In this document: in pieces, positions 21,627 to 32,019 of the stretch | Layout of the letters: each line of letters begins with the position of its first letter | Position numbering within the stretch: the stretch's first letter is position 1 | Program-made: the position numbers and the translations under genes | Notes under the pieces: model-generated | Database searches by the model: none | What the model saw: only the letters and a program-made list of their open reading frames with translations | Told to the model about the DNA's origin: nothing | Origin: Mastigamoeba balamuthi | Taxonomy: Eukaryota > Evosea > Mastigamoebida > Mastigamoebidae | Direction of reading: 5' to 3' | Length of the DNA: 64,000 nt | Assembly (NCBI GenBank): GCA_902651635.1 | Contig: CACRSC010000029.1 | Span: 77,022-141,021 of the forward strand

Positions 21627-22759
21627 CTACTTGGCCCTGACGGACATGAGCAGCACCTCCATCGAACCAATTCCTGAGTGCGCTGACGTCTGGACGAGCT
21701 CGAGCCCGGCCCTGACGTCCTGCGCCCTCCCGCACTCGCCCTCCATCAGCCACCGCCCGACGGCAGCCGTGGCCTCGGCGTCCCCGCGCTTGGCGAGGGC
21801 GTCCATGAGCCGCCACGCCGTGGCGCAGTCCTTGTGCACCTCGTCGCCGTACGCGAGCATCAGCGCCAGGTTGTACGCCGACGACGAGTGGCCCCTCGCG
21901 GCGGCTTCGCGGTACAGCGCGAGGGCCTTGGCCTTGTCCTTTTCCGCGCCCTCCCCGGTGCTGTACGAGTAGGCGAGGTTGAACATGCCACTGCAGGCGA
22001 TGAGTCCATTTCGCTGTGAGACCGATCCGGTAGCATTTCCCAGAGGCGATATCAATGCATGTGCGTTTACCTGAGGTTATTTCTGGCGGCGGCCTCCTCG
22101 AAGAGCCGCGCTGCCCTCCGGAGGTCCCGCGGCACGCCCTCGCCGTTGCGGTACCGCACGCCGAGGTTGTTGAGCGCAGGCGGGTACGACTGGGCGGCCG
22201 CGAGGCGGTAGAGCGCGAGGGCGTCGTCGGGGCAGCGGGGCATCCCGTTGCCCGTGTCGGTGCACCACGCCACGTTGTAGACCGCAGCCACCTCGTCCAG
22301 CTCCGCCGCGGCCTGCCACAGCTCCACGGCCTTGCCCAGGTCGCCCATCCCGTGGTCCTGCCACGACCCTGCCAGGAACAGTGCGATGCCAGCCGCTTTC
22401 TTCGACCCCTTGCGAGCCTCCATTTCCGACTCGGACCCGACGATTTCCGCGACCATTCCGTCGAAGAACCGCGTCGCCTGTTCTTTCTGCAGCGGATTCG
22501 ACGCCTTGACCATCGCGAGGAGGTGCGCGGCGACAGGGGCGGACTCGGGGTCCTCGAGGCCGACGGCATCCGCAGTGACGCGGGCGCCGAGGACGTCGAG
22601 GTAGCGCACCAGCAGAACTGCCGGCACAAAGTCGAGCATGCGGCTGCACAGCTGCACGGCGCCGACGTGGTCGCCCGCAGCGGCCAGGGCGATGGCGGCA
22701 CGCGTGTCTGCGGCGCGGTCGCCCTCGGTGAGGTGCTGATGAACGAGGGAGGTCCTCAT
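21627..22759 (-). CDS. Sel1-repeat protein
   Basis: Exons 22759-22071 and 21990-21627 (80-nt intron, donor GTAAAC, phase 2) give 350 residues. After an N-terminal helical part come at least four Sel1-like (TPR-related) repeats: AAVYNVAWCTDTGNGMPRCP, ALNNLGVRYRNGEGVPRDLR, GMFNLAYSYSTGEGAEKDKA and SAYNLALMLAYGDEVHKDCA, followed by a weaker fifth with AAVGRWLMEGE. The intron falls between repeats 2 and 3. Such proteins are solenoid scaffolds for protein contacts. No signal peptide or catalytic domain is seen, so a cytosolic adaptor role is likely. The start is the only upstream ATG in frame and fits the open frame's length. Confidence 0.85.
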
Positions 22760-23147
22760 GGCAGGTCACTGATGTTAATGAATGATCACCCCCAGCGTGC
22801 TGATTCTGTCGGGTGACGACGCCGGGTTTTTCCACCGCCCGACTCGAAGTCCATTCCGGGCGTCTCGGCGTGCATTGGTCGGGTATTATTAGGAAGGAAA
22901 AGTACAAAGAAGAGGAATGTGTGTTCAAATTGAGTAAGAAGTTCTGAGAAAAAGAACAGGAAGGAAGGAAATCAGATAAGCCAGGAACTTGACTTCCATT
23001 CTCAACCTTCATAATTCCATGACTGTTTCAAATCTCTCGGGGATCTTTGAACTCTTCAACCAGCCCAGCGCAGTGCGTGCGACTCGGGACTCGTTCCGCT
23101 CGCTGAGACCCCCCCCCCCAGGGACTAGGGACGCACACTGTATCACT
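22760..23147. other. Intergenic, no gene seen
   Basis: 5' flank of the Sel1 gene. Contains a C run at about 23110-23119 and nothing else notable. Confidence 0.4.
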
Positions 23148-23519
23148 AGGGCTCGGCAATTAACTGGAACTGAGTGAACTCGATTGAGTTGAAGGGTGGG
23201 CTCACCCTTCAACTCAATCGAGTTCTCTCAGGCCCAGGAGGGTTGAGTGGTCTGAGTTACATCTGACAAAGTTGAATGATAATCGCATGATAGCGCCACT
23301 GGTCGTTTGCGAAAGGCCGCCAAAGCTGGCCAGCCCGCTCGCCACGACCCCGCGGTTGTCGCAGGTCTGCCGCCATAGCTTGCAGAGGGCAGATGTGGCG
23401 GTGCCCACGAATCCGTGCCCTGAGTCCACCAAAATTCCAGCCTGAGGCCTTTATTTTTGCAGAAGCTCAGAAGGTTGAATTAGCTCAACCCCCAGGGTGA
23501 GTTAGGTTTGCCGAGCCCT
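23148..23519. mobile_element. Small non-autonomous transposon (hAT-like MITE), about 370 bp
   Basis: The ends are inverted repeats: left AGGGCTCGGCAATTAACT, right the reverse complement AGGGCTCGGCAAACCTAACT. Just inside the left end is a strong hairpin, 23170-23198 pairing with 23203-23231 (29-bp arms, one mismatch, 4-nt loop, core GAACTCGATTGAGTTGAAGG). No coding capacity. The AGGGCTCGGCAA tip resembles hAT-type ends; I could not define an 8-bp target duplication. Confidence 0.6.
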
Positions 23520-23767
23520 TCGCACTACACTCGCAGTACCGCTCAAACAGCGTTATTGACTCGCTTCAGGAGATCCCATCTGATAAAACCCCAATATCCC
23601 CGCGGGTCATGCATTTGTGTGCCGCGGTGACAGAGGGCATGCGTGCAAAATGACACTGCACGATACGAGTTCTTTTTTTAGACCTCGACTGTGCCCTGTA
23701 AATACAGCTCCGCGCCAGCGTCTGGCCCGCCAGACACAGACAGCCTCCGGAGACGTACGCTTCAACG

Positions 23768-26700
23768 ATGGGCCTCTACGTCACGCACGCTTTCGTGCTT
23801 TTTGTGGCACTACGCTGGGGCGTCGGGACCGTTTCTGCCTCGTGCGTGTCCGACTCGGATGCTCTGTGCGCCCTGTCGCAGCTCGCGGGCGACGCAGCGC
23901 TCGCCACCGCCTGCGCTCCGTCTGCCGACGTGTGCGCGCTGCCCGGCGTCGGGTGCTCTGCGTCGGGCCGCGTGGCGTCGTTGCGGCTCGTCGGGGCCAA
24001 CGTCAGCGGCCAGGGCGCCCTCGAGGTCGTCGCCTGCCTCTCAGAGCTCGTCTCCCTCACCCTCGCGCGCAGCGCCATCACGGGCGCCATCCCGCAGTCG
24101 CTGCTAGGCCTGCAGCACCTGCAGCACTTGTGCGCCCCACAGACACGCAGGACGCGGGGGGCAGTTTCTCTATTTGGCAAAGTGACCGTCGTGGGAGAAG
24201 AGAAGACACCGGGAGTCAAATAATGACATTGGGCGTGCGCAGGGACCTCAGCGGGAACCTGCTCGTCGGAGGCGTACCGGACGACCTCGCCGAGCTCACC
24301 GTCGTGAAGCTCTCCGGAAACCCTCTGGGCGGGACGCTGCCCCCTTCGGTGTTCCTCTCTGAGTCGCTGGCGGAACTGTACGTTCCAATTAGGAACCTGT
24401 GTCCATTCTGACTCATCGGACTGCTGTATTTTAGGGACCTGAGCTTCTGCGGGCTGACGGGAGAGATACCTGAGAACATCACGGACAGTGTCATCGACCT
24501 GATAAACCTCAGGGGCAACAGCTTCTCAGGGCGCCCTGTTGCCAGCAACAACTGTAGCTCCGAATGGTCTCCTCTCTATCAGTATTTTCACATTCTCACA
24601 GCATCTGCAGCGACTTCAGAGACAACTGCTGGGTCATGTGCCCGCCAGACTTCGAGTTCCCCTGCAGTATGAAGTCGTCATGCAGCGGAGTGGCATCGGT
24701 GGGGAGCATTCTGTGTGACATCCAGAAGTCGCTGCACCCCGTCCAGTGGAGTGACTTTGGGGACCCCTGTAACATCTCAGTGGTCGACCACTGTGAGTGG
24801 CCTGGCATCGAATGTAGCAACAGCAGTGAGGTCCTTAACATGTGCGCTCTCCTCTCCTTCCTCCCAACCCAGTTGGTATGCTTCGAAATTCTCATCTGGA
24901 GTTTAGTTCTCTGACTGCATCAAACGTCTCTGGGTCATTCCCGGACTCAGTGGCATACCTTCGAGAACTTCAGTTTCTGTAAACTGCACTCAAAATAGAT
25001 TTCTGCTGAGCACAGATACAAGGGAATTCGGAGGAGCACCACTCTATGCAGAGGCGTCAGACTCTCTGTGCAACCTGCAGTATCTTATGCATCTGTAAGA
25101 ATTCAGTCACTTCTTTTTCAGAGCTAAGAGTTTTATAGGTCACTGAGGGGTGTGTCACTGCCAGAGTGCATTGACAACCTTACAGAGCTTGAGTTTCTGT
25201 GTGTACCCATTCCAGTCAATATCATTGCTTATATGACAACCCTCAGTGACCTCACTGGGAATCACGAGGAACTTCCAATCTCTGTCTGCGAGATCAGCTC
25301 CCTACTGTTTCTGGCTCTCAGGAGATACAGCGGAGGGAAGCTTGACTGCTTCCTTCAAATGACTTCTCTTGTTGAGCTGTGCGTAGCATTACATCCGAAG
25401 CTATGCGTGATGATAAAAACACAAAGTGAATCACACATGAAGTGAGAGACAGGGACTAAAATGTGTGTTGCGGTGTTGTGCTTTCTCGTATCGTGAACAT
25501 TCTTAAAATGAAAAAGTCAATTGGTGATACTGTTGATTATTATATATCTCACCTTCTTGTGCAGGGACTTGTCACACAATAATATCAGCAGCTGGATCCC
25601 ACTGCTTTCACTTCCTAACCTGATCTTTCTGTGAGTTCATTCCTTTTTACTGTCTGCTGATGCACTGCAGCAATCTGGGGTGGAACAATTTGACTGGCTA
25701 CATCCCAGACTCACTAGTCAATTGTACTGAACTGGAGTATCTGTACGAGGCCACCATAGTGGTATTGGTCTTTCGATTCACAGTTGGCTCAGGGATTTGT
25801 CTCACAACGGGCTTGTTGGAGTGGTGCCCACATTTATTGGCGATATGGGGGTCCTACAGTACATGTATGCATCCCCTGCAGCTTCTGTGTCTCACTTGGT
25901 TTTTATCCATCAGTGATGTGAGAGCAAACTTCCTGCGGGGCGATGCTGACATCTCCCTGCGGGGCAACTACTCGATGTGGTACTCTTCTCCATCTATGCT
26001 CTGGTGATGGCAGTCTTACCCCACGTCAGTCTGATCTCGGAGAACTGCTTCTCGAGCTGCATTGGTGACATCTGCACCAACTGCACGACAACCAAGTCAC
26101 TGGTTGCTTGCGGATACTGCGAGAGTCCCGGGTGCCTTGACTGCACTGCAGGAAACACGTGCAGTGACTGTTTCCCCGGCTACACTCACGCTGAGTCCGG
26201 TTGCCTTTCGTGCACCTCTGGCTACGGGACCTATCCCAACTGCTGGAGTGCGGACTCCCTCCCTCAGCCCTCGCACCGGCGTGACTCTCAGCGCATCCGC
26301 AGAGTGTGGCGACGGTATTGTGTACTCGTGGACTACGGAAGAGTGTGATGAGGCTGCGGAGGGGTGCAACAACAGCGCGTGCACGTGCCTGCATGGGTGG
26401 CATGTGTCGACGACTGGCATCTGCACGCCAACATGCGGCGATGGGCTCATCATCGCCCCGCGCGAGACGTGCGACGACAACAACGCACTCTCTCTTGATG
26501 GCTGCTCATCTTCGTGCACCATCGAGCACGGCTTCACCTGCTCTGGCCTTCCAAGCGCCTGCCACTCCACCTGCGGCGACTCTGTCGTCGCCTCGAACGA
26601 GGCCTGCGACGACGGCGCCCACGCCTCGGGCGACGGCTGCTCGCCAACCTGCACTGTCGAGCGTGGGTGGAGGTGCGAGGGAGAGCCCTCACGGTGCCAC

Positions 26701-29700
26701 GTCGTCTGCGGCGACGGCATAGTCGGCCCCGGCGAGACGTGCGACGACGGAGCCCGGGTGGCCCGCGATGGCTGCGCCTACAACTGCACGATCGAGAAGG
26801 GCTTCTACTGCAGCGGCGAGCCCAGCGTCTGCTCCGCCCACTGCGGCGACGGCATCATCGCGTCGTCGGAGCAGTGCGACACGGGGGCCAACGCCTCTCA
26901 CGGCTGCGTCGTGTGCATCGCCATCGCCGGTTGGGTCTGCACGGGAGAGCCGTCGAGCTGCCACGAGGTCTGCGGCAACGGCGTCGTCACGGAGAGCGAG
27001 CGCTGCGACGACGGCAACGTTGTCTCAGGCGATGGCTGCAACTCGACGTGCACAGTCGAGCACGGGTGGAAGTGCACCGGCGCTCGCACCTCAACGTGCG
27101 CGCACCGCTGCGGAGACGCGACGATATTCGCACCCCTCGAGGCGTGCGACGACGGAAATGCGGCTCCAGGCGACGGCTGCGCGGCCAACTGCTCGACGGA
27201 GCGCGGGTGGTGGTGCATGGGTGAGCCGTCCAACTGCACGCGGCACTGCGGCAACGGCGTCCTCGACGCGGACGAGCAGTGCGACGACCACAACACGCAG
27301 CCGGGCGACGGCTGCAACGACGTCTGCGACGTGGAGCACGGCTGGGTGTGCACTAACGGCACGTGCACGACAACGTGCGGCGACGGGCTGGTCGCTGCCC
27401 CTATCGAGCAGTGCGACTGTGGGCCGACGGGATGCGCGGGCTGCAACTCGACGACGTGCCGCGTCGTCGCAGGGTACAGCTGCTCGGGCGACGGGCCCCT
27501 TGCCTGCGTGGAGGTCTGCGGCGACGGCATCCGCACGCCCGGCGAGCAGTGCGACGACCACAACACGGACAACGAGGACGGCTGCTCGTCGAGTTGCACC
27601 ACAGAGCGTGGGTGGAACTGCAGCGGGTCGCCGAGCACATGCCACGCTACGTGCGGCGACGGTATCACGGCGGTCGGCGCCGAGACCTGCGACGACGCCA
27701 ACGCGAACGAGAGCGATGGGTGCGCCTCCTGCGCGATCTCGAAGGGCTGGAGCTGCTCGGGGGAGCCATCGCGCTGCTCTGAGGTCTGCGGCGACGGCAT
27801 ACTGACCCCGTCGGAGACGTGCGACGACGGCAACACCTCGCCGGAGCCGGACGGGTGCTCTTCCGACTGCAGAACGATCGGGCGCGGGTACTCGTGCACG
27901 CACGTTGCTCTGGAGAGGTCTGTCTGCACGGCCACCTGTGGCGACAACATCACTGCGATCGGAAAGGAGACCTGCGACGACGGGAACGCCGCCGCTGGCG
28001 ACGGGTGCAGTGCCACGTGCTCGGCCGAGCGCGGGTGGACGTGCAACACTGTCGACGAGCCCAGCGTGTGCTTGCACACGTGCGGGAACTCGCAGCTCGA
28101 CGCGGGCGAGACGTGCGACGACGGGAACTACGTCTCGGGCGACGGCTGCGACGACGCGTGCCACGTCATGCACGGCTGGGACTGCACTGTAGCACCGCTG
28201 CCGAGCAACTGCACGCACAGTTGCGGCGATTCGGTCGTTGCAGAACCCGCGGAGACGTGCGACGACGGCAACGGAAACGCGTCCGATGGCTGCGACGCCT
28301 GCGTGGAGACCCCCGGCTGGCACTGCGAGGGAGAGCCCTCGGAGTGCACGCAGCGCTGCGGCGACGGCGTCGTGACTATCTCGGAGGCATGCGACGACGG
28401 CAACGTCGAGGGAGGCGATGGCTGCAGCTCAGACTGCGAGCCAGAGCCCGGCTGGTGGTGCCGCTCGAACTCCACCCTCGAGCCCTCTGTGTGCACGAAG
28501 AACTGCGGCAACGGCGTCGTGGAGCCCGACCACTCGGAGACGTGCGACGACGGCAACGCAGAGGCGGGAGACGGCTGCAGCCCCTTCTGCCAGGTCGAGC
28601 ACGGGTTCTCGTGCCGCACGCTGGCAGGAGTCAACGGCAGCCTGTGCACTGCGCACTGCGGCGACGGCGTCGTCGCGGCCCCGGTGGAGAAGTGCGACGA
28701 CAACGCGACCGACGACGGCGACGGCTGCAGCTCCGAGTGCGAGGTCGAGAGCGGGTGGGCCTGCGAGGGCGAGCCGTCGGTCTGCAAGGAGGTCTGCGGC
28801 GACGGCATCGTCACCGAGTCGGAGCAGTGCGACGCCCCCGTCGGGTGCACCGCGCAGTGCCGTGTCGTCCACGGGTGGACATGCACGTCCACGCCCATCG
28901 TCCACGAGGGCGAGTGCGTGTCCGCCTGCGGAGACGGCCTCGTGGCTGCAGGGGCCGAGACGTGCGACACCAACGGGACAGCGGCAGCTGGCTGCTCCAA
29001 CTGCTCCGTCGTCGCGGGCTGGAAGTGCGACGGGGAGCCCTCCGTGTGCTCGCCAGTCTGCGGCGACGGCGTGCTCATCGCCGAGGAGGAGTGCGACGAC
29101 GGCAACGACGTGAGTGGCGATGGCTGCTCTTCCACGTGCGCGTTCGAGAGCGGGTGGAGCTGCACGAGCACTCTTCCGACTGTCTGCAACCACACGTGCG
29201 GCGACGGCCTCGTGGCGCACGGCGCGGAACAGTGCGACGACGGCGCCCTGGTCACTGGCGACGGCTGCGACGCGTCGTGCCATGTGGAACCCGGGTGGAA
29301 CTGCACGTCGGAGCCCAGCGTCTGCAGGGAGGTCTGCGGCAACGGGGTTGTCAGCAAGCACGAGGTCTGCGACGACTCCAACACGGTAAGCGGCGATGGC
29401 TGCAGCTCCAACTGTTCGCATATCGAACACGGCTTCGTGTGCCCTTCCACCGGCGGCCCGTGCAACGCGACGTGCGGAGACGGGGTCGTTGCGGGGCCGG
29501 TCGAGACCTGCGACGACGGCAACATGGCCTCTGGCGACGGCTGCTCGTCTACATGCCAGAAGGAGACCGGATGGCTGTGCGAGGGCGAGCCCTCTGGCTG
29601 CGTCCCTGGCAGCAGGCCTCACGCGTTCGGAGTGACCTCAGCCAGCACGCGCGGAGGCACAGTGGTCATCTCGGGCGAGTACTTCGGAAACCTTGTGAAG

Positions 29701-31575
29701 GACGTCACCGTTCTCGTCGGCGCGCGCACGTGCTCGGTCGTCGCCATGAACTCGACGACGATCAGCTGCGCCATGCGCACTGGCACGGGCGGCGGCATCA
29801 AGCTGACCGTGTACGTGCGCAAGGTCAGCAGCAACAGCCTCACCTACGCGTACATGAGCCCCCTCGTCCGCAACGCGACCTCGGCGCCCATCGCTGGCGG
29901 CCGCGTGACGCTCTCGGGCGACAGCTTCGGGCCCGACTCGTCGCTCGTCTCGGTCAAGATCAACGGCGTGGCGTGCACTGACGTGGCCGTCGTCAGCGCA
30001 CACGAGGTGGTCGCGTGCACTGTCGCCCAGGGGCGCGGGGCCTCGCTGCCAGTCGCCGTCACGGTCGACGGGCTGACGGCGGTGGCCCCGTCCGTGTTCA
30101 ACTACACGTACCCGGCGACGTTCACGATCGCCGACGTCAGCGTGCCGCTGGGCAAGATCAACCTGACGTCGATGTCGCCCGAGACCGGTGGCTCGGTGAC
30201 GTTCCCGCCCGTCTCCGAGGGCGGGTCCGAGGTCACCATCGTCGTGCCCGCGGGGGCCTTCGAGGGCGACGTAAGCATCGAGGTCAAGAGCGTCGACACG
30301 TGGGCGTTCATCCTGTCGACGACGGCGTCGTCGGGGAGGAAGAGGTTCGGCGGGTACCACCTCGACGCGCTCGACTCGAGCGGGGGCAGCGTCGCGGGCA
30401 GCGTCATTGGCGACGGCCTGAGCCTGACGTTCGGCGGCACAGGGAAGCTGCTCAAGGGCCTCGAGTTCTGCGTCACCAGCGCCAGCTACCTCGAGGCCTC
30501 GTCGGCGTCGTACGACGTGCCCGCCGTAGCGACGCCCGACAGCAAGGGGGCGCTGGTCCTGACGGCGACCGCGAGCTACGGCGGCAGCGCCAACGCGACC
30601 AACACGAGCGTCGTCTGCGGCTCCACGGCCAAGTCGGGCGTCTTCTTCCCCGCGGTCACCGCCGCCGAGTCCGCGGGGCCCGCGGCCGCGGACAAGCGCT
30701 GGGCGCTGAGCTTCATCGCGCTGCCCTTCGTGGCCGCGGCCGTCGTGGTCGGGGCGCTGTGGGCGCGGATGCGGTGCCACAGGAACACGGCGATCCAGCC
30801 GCACGAGCTACCGGCGCAGCCGCCGCTGCCTCACGAGTCGATCATCCCGGTGCTCAAGGAGGACAGCAAGGCGACCGCGGGCGTCGCCCCGATGGTCGTC
30901 GAGCGCCCAATGCTCTCGGTGCTCTCGCTGCGCGAGCTCCGGACGGGCCTCGAGGAGGTCGCCGCCTCGGCCGACGCCGGCATCAACGAGGTGCCCGTCG
31001 TCGCCGCCGACGCGGTGCCCTCGCGGCCGCACAGCGCGCCGACGCCCTCGGACAGCGGGCGGAGGGCGGCCAGCGCCAAGGAGAGCGGCGGGTACCAGAG
31101 CGAGCGCGAGGAGCCCGAGATACCGGGGACGGTGCCCGTCGTCGTCGTCTCGGGCGACCTGCCGGCGCCAGAGGCCGCCGAGACGGCGTCGCTGATGCGC
31201 AACTTCTTCGACCGGTTCGGCTGCAAGACGTCGGGCGAGCTGACGCGCGACGAGTTCCTCGACTTCATGGGGCAGCTCATCGGGGCCAACGAGGGCGACG
31301 CGCTGCACCGCGCGTTCCTCGAGCAGCAGTTCCGCATGGCCGACAAGCAGATGAAGGGCGCCGTCAACTTTGACGAGTTCCTGGCCATGTACAAGCGCGT
31401 CTACCCGGCGCTGCTCAAGCTCGCCGAGAGCACCAAGCAGGCGCTGGCGCGGACCAAGAGCAGGCGGGGCCTCTCCTCGGCCAGGAGGGTCCGCTCCATG
31501 GGGCCCAAGATCCTCGCGGACTACTCGCTGCCGCCGGCAAAGGGCGGCAGCAGGCGCGTGGTGCTGCCCCTCTGA
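23768..31575 (+). CDS. Giant receptor: LRRs, 24 DUF4215 Cys-rich repeats, IPT domains, TM, EF-hand-like tail
   Basis: Signal peptide (MGLYVTHAFVLFVALRWGVG), then about ten plant-type LRRs (for example DLSGNLLVGGVPDDL, NLGWNNLTGYIPDSL), mostly one per short exon. First exons: 23768-24129, 24243-24377, 24435-24566, 24602-24825, 24873-24978; more follow to about 25970. A Cys-rich exon ends at 26247. The last exon, 26303-31575, encodes 24 repeats of the CGDGxxxxxExCDDGNxxxGDGCSxxCxxExGWxC type (DUF4215), two IPT/TIG domains (about 29620-30110), a further beta-rich region, a TM (WALSFIALPFVAAAVVVGAL, about 30700), and a cytoplasmic tail. The tail has two degenerate EF-hand-like loops (SGELTRDEFLDF, KGAVNFDEFLAMY). 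Probably surface recognition or adhesion. Splice sites between 25000 and 26250 are approximate. Confidence 0.8.
24567..24601 (+). other. 35-nt intron in the LRR gene
   Basis: GTCTCC donor and CACAG acceptor only 35 nt apart. Splicing is needed to keep the Cys-rich frame (SEC then ICSDFRDNCW), and no other donor in the exon has the required phase. It is the shortest intron I can support here; most are 47-110 nt. Confidence 0.55.
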
Positions 31576-32019
31576 CATACGCTAGCTAGCTTCCGCACAC
31601 AAGTGACTCTGTATTCTCTGGTTCTTCATCCCCACTCAGCCACACACGACACACCCCAGCACAGCAGTGACACCCACAAAAACAGTATATAGGAACTCTT
31701 GTGTGCCATAGATTGGTGGCGATTGGTGGCCTGGCGGGCACAGGGGTCGCAGTTGCATCGGGAGCAGTACCTTGCGAAGCTCTGGTCGACATAGGAGGTC
31801 CCTGTTGGCTCTGTGGGTGATACATATTCCCCCCGATCATCTCGAGCTGACGTGGGCGTCCAGACTTATCCAGTGCACCTTCCAGGGATACGCACCGGAA
31901 AATATCCCAGCAAAGCGCATTTTAGTGACACGCGGGTTCTGCCGACCCCGTCTTGTCGGATAGTTGTGCCAAAACCGGTGGGGTTCCCGCCCAGCGCCCG
32001 CACGCAGACGGAGGGGAGG
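31576..32019. other. Intergenic, no gene seen
   Basis: 3' flank of the giant receptor and 5' flank of the WWE gene. A GATTGGTGGC direct duplication lies at about 31711-31730. Confidence 0.4.

Noticed and set aside
24842-24872. A 31-nt intron in the LRR gene
   Set aside because: It leads to a stop in the next exon. The donor at 24826 (GTGAGG, 47-nt intron) restores the LRR frame.
26303-29620. Bacterial contamination, because DUF4215 repeats are common in myxobacteria
   Set aside because: The exon is joined in frame through a standard short intron to intron-rich LRR exons and continues into the same TM protein, so it belongs to the host gene.
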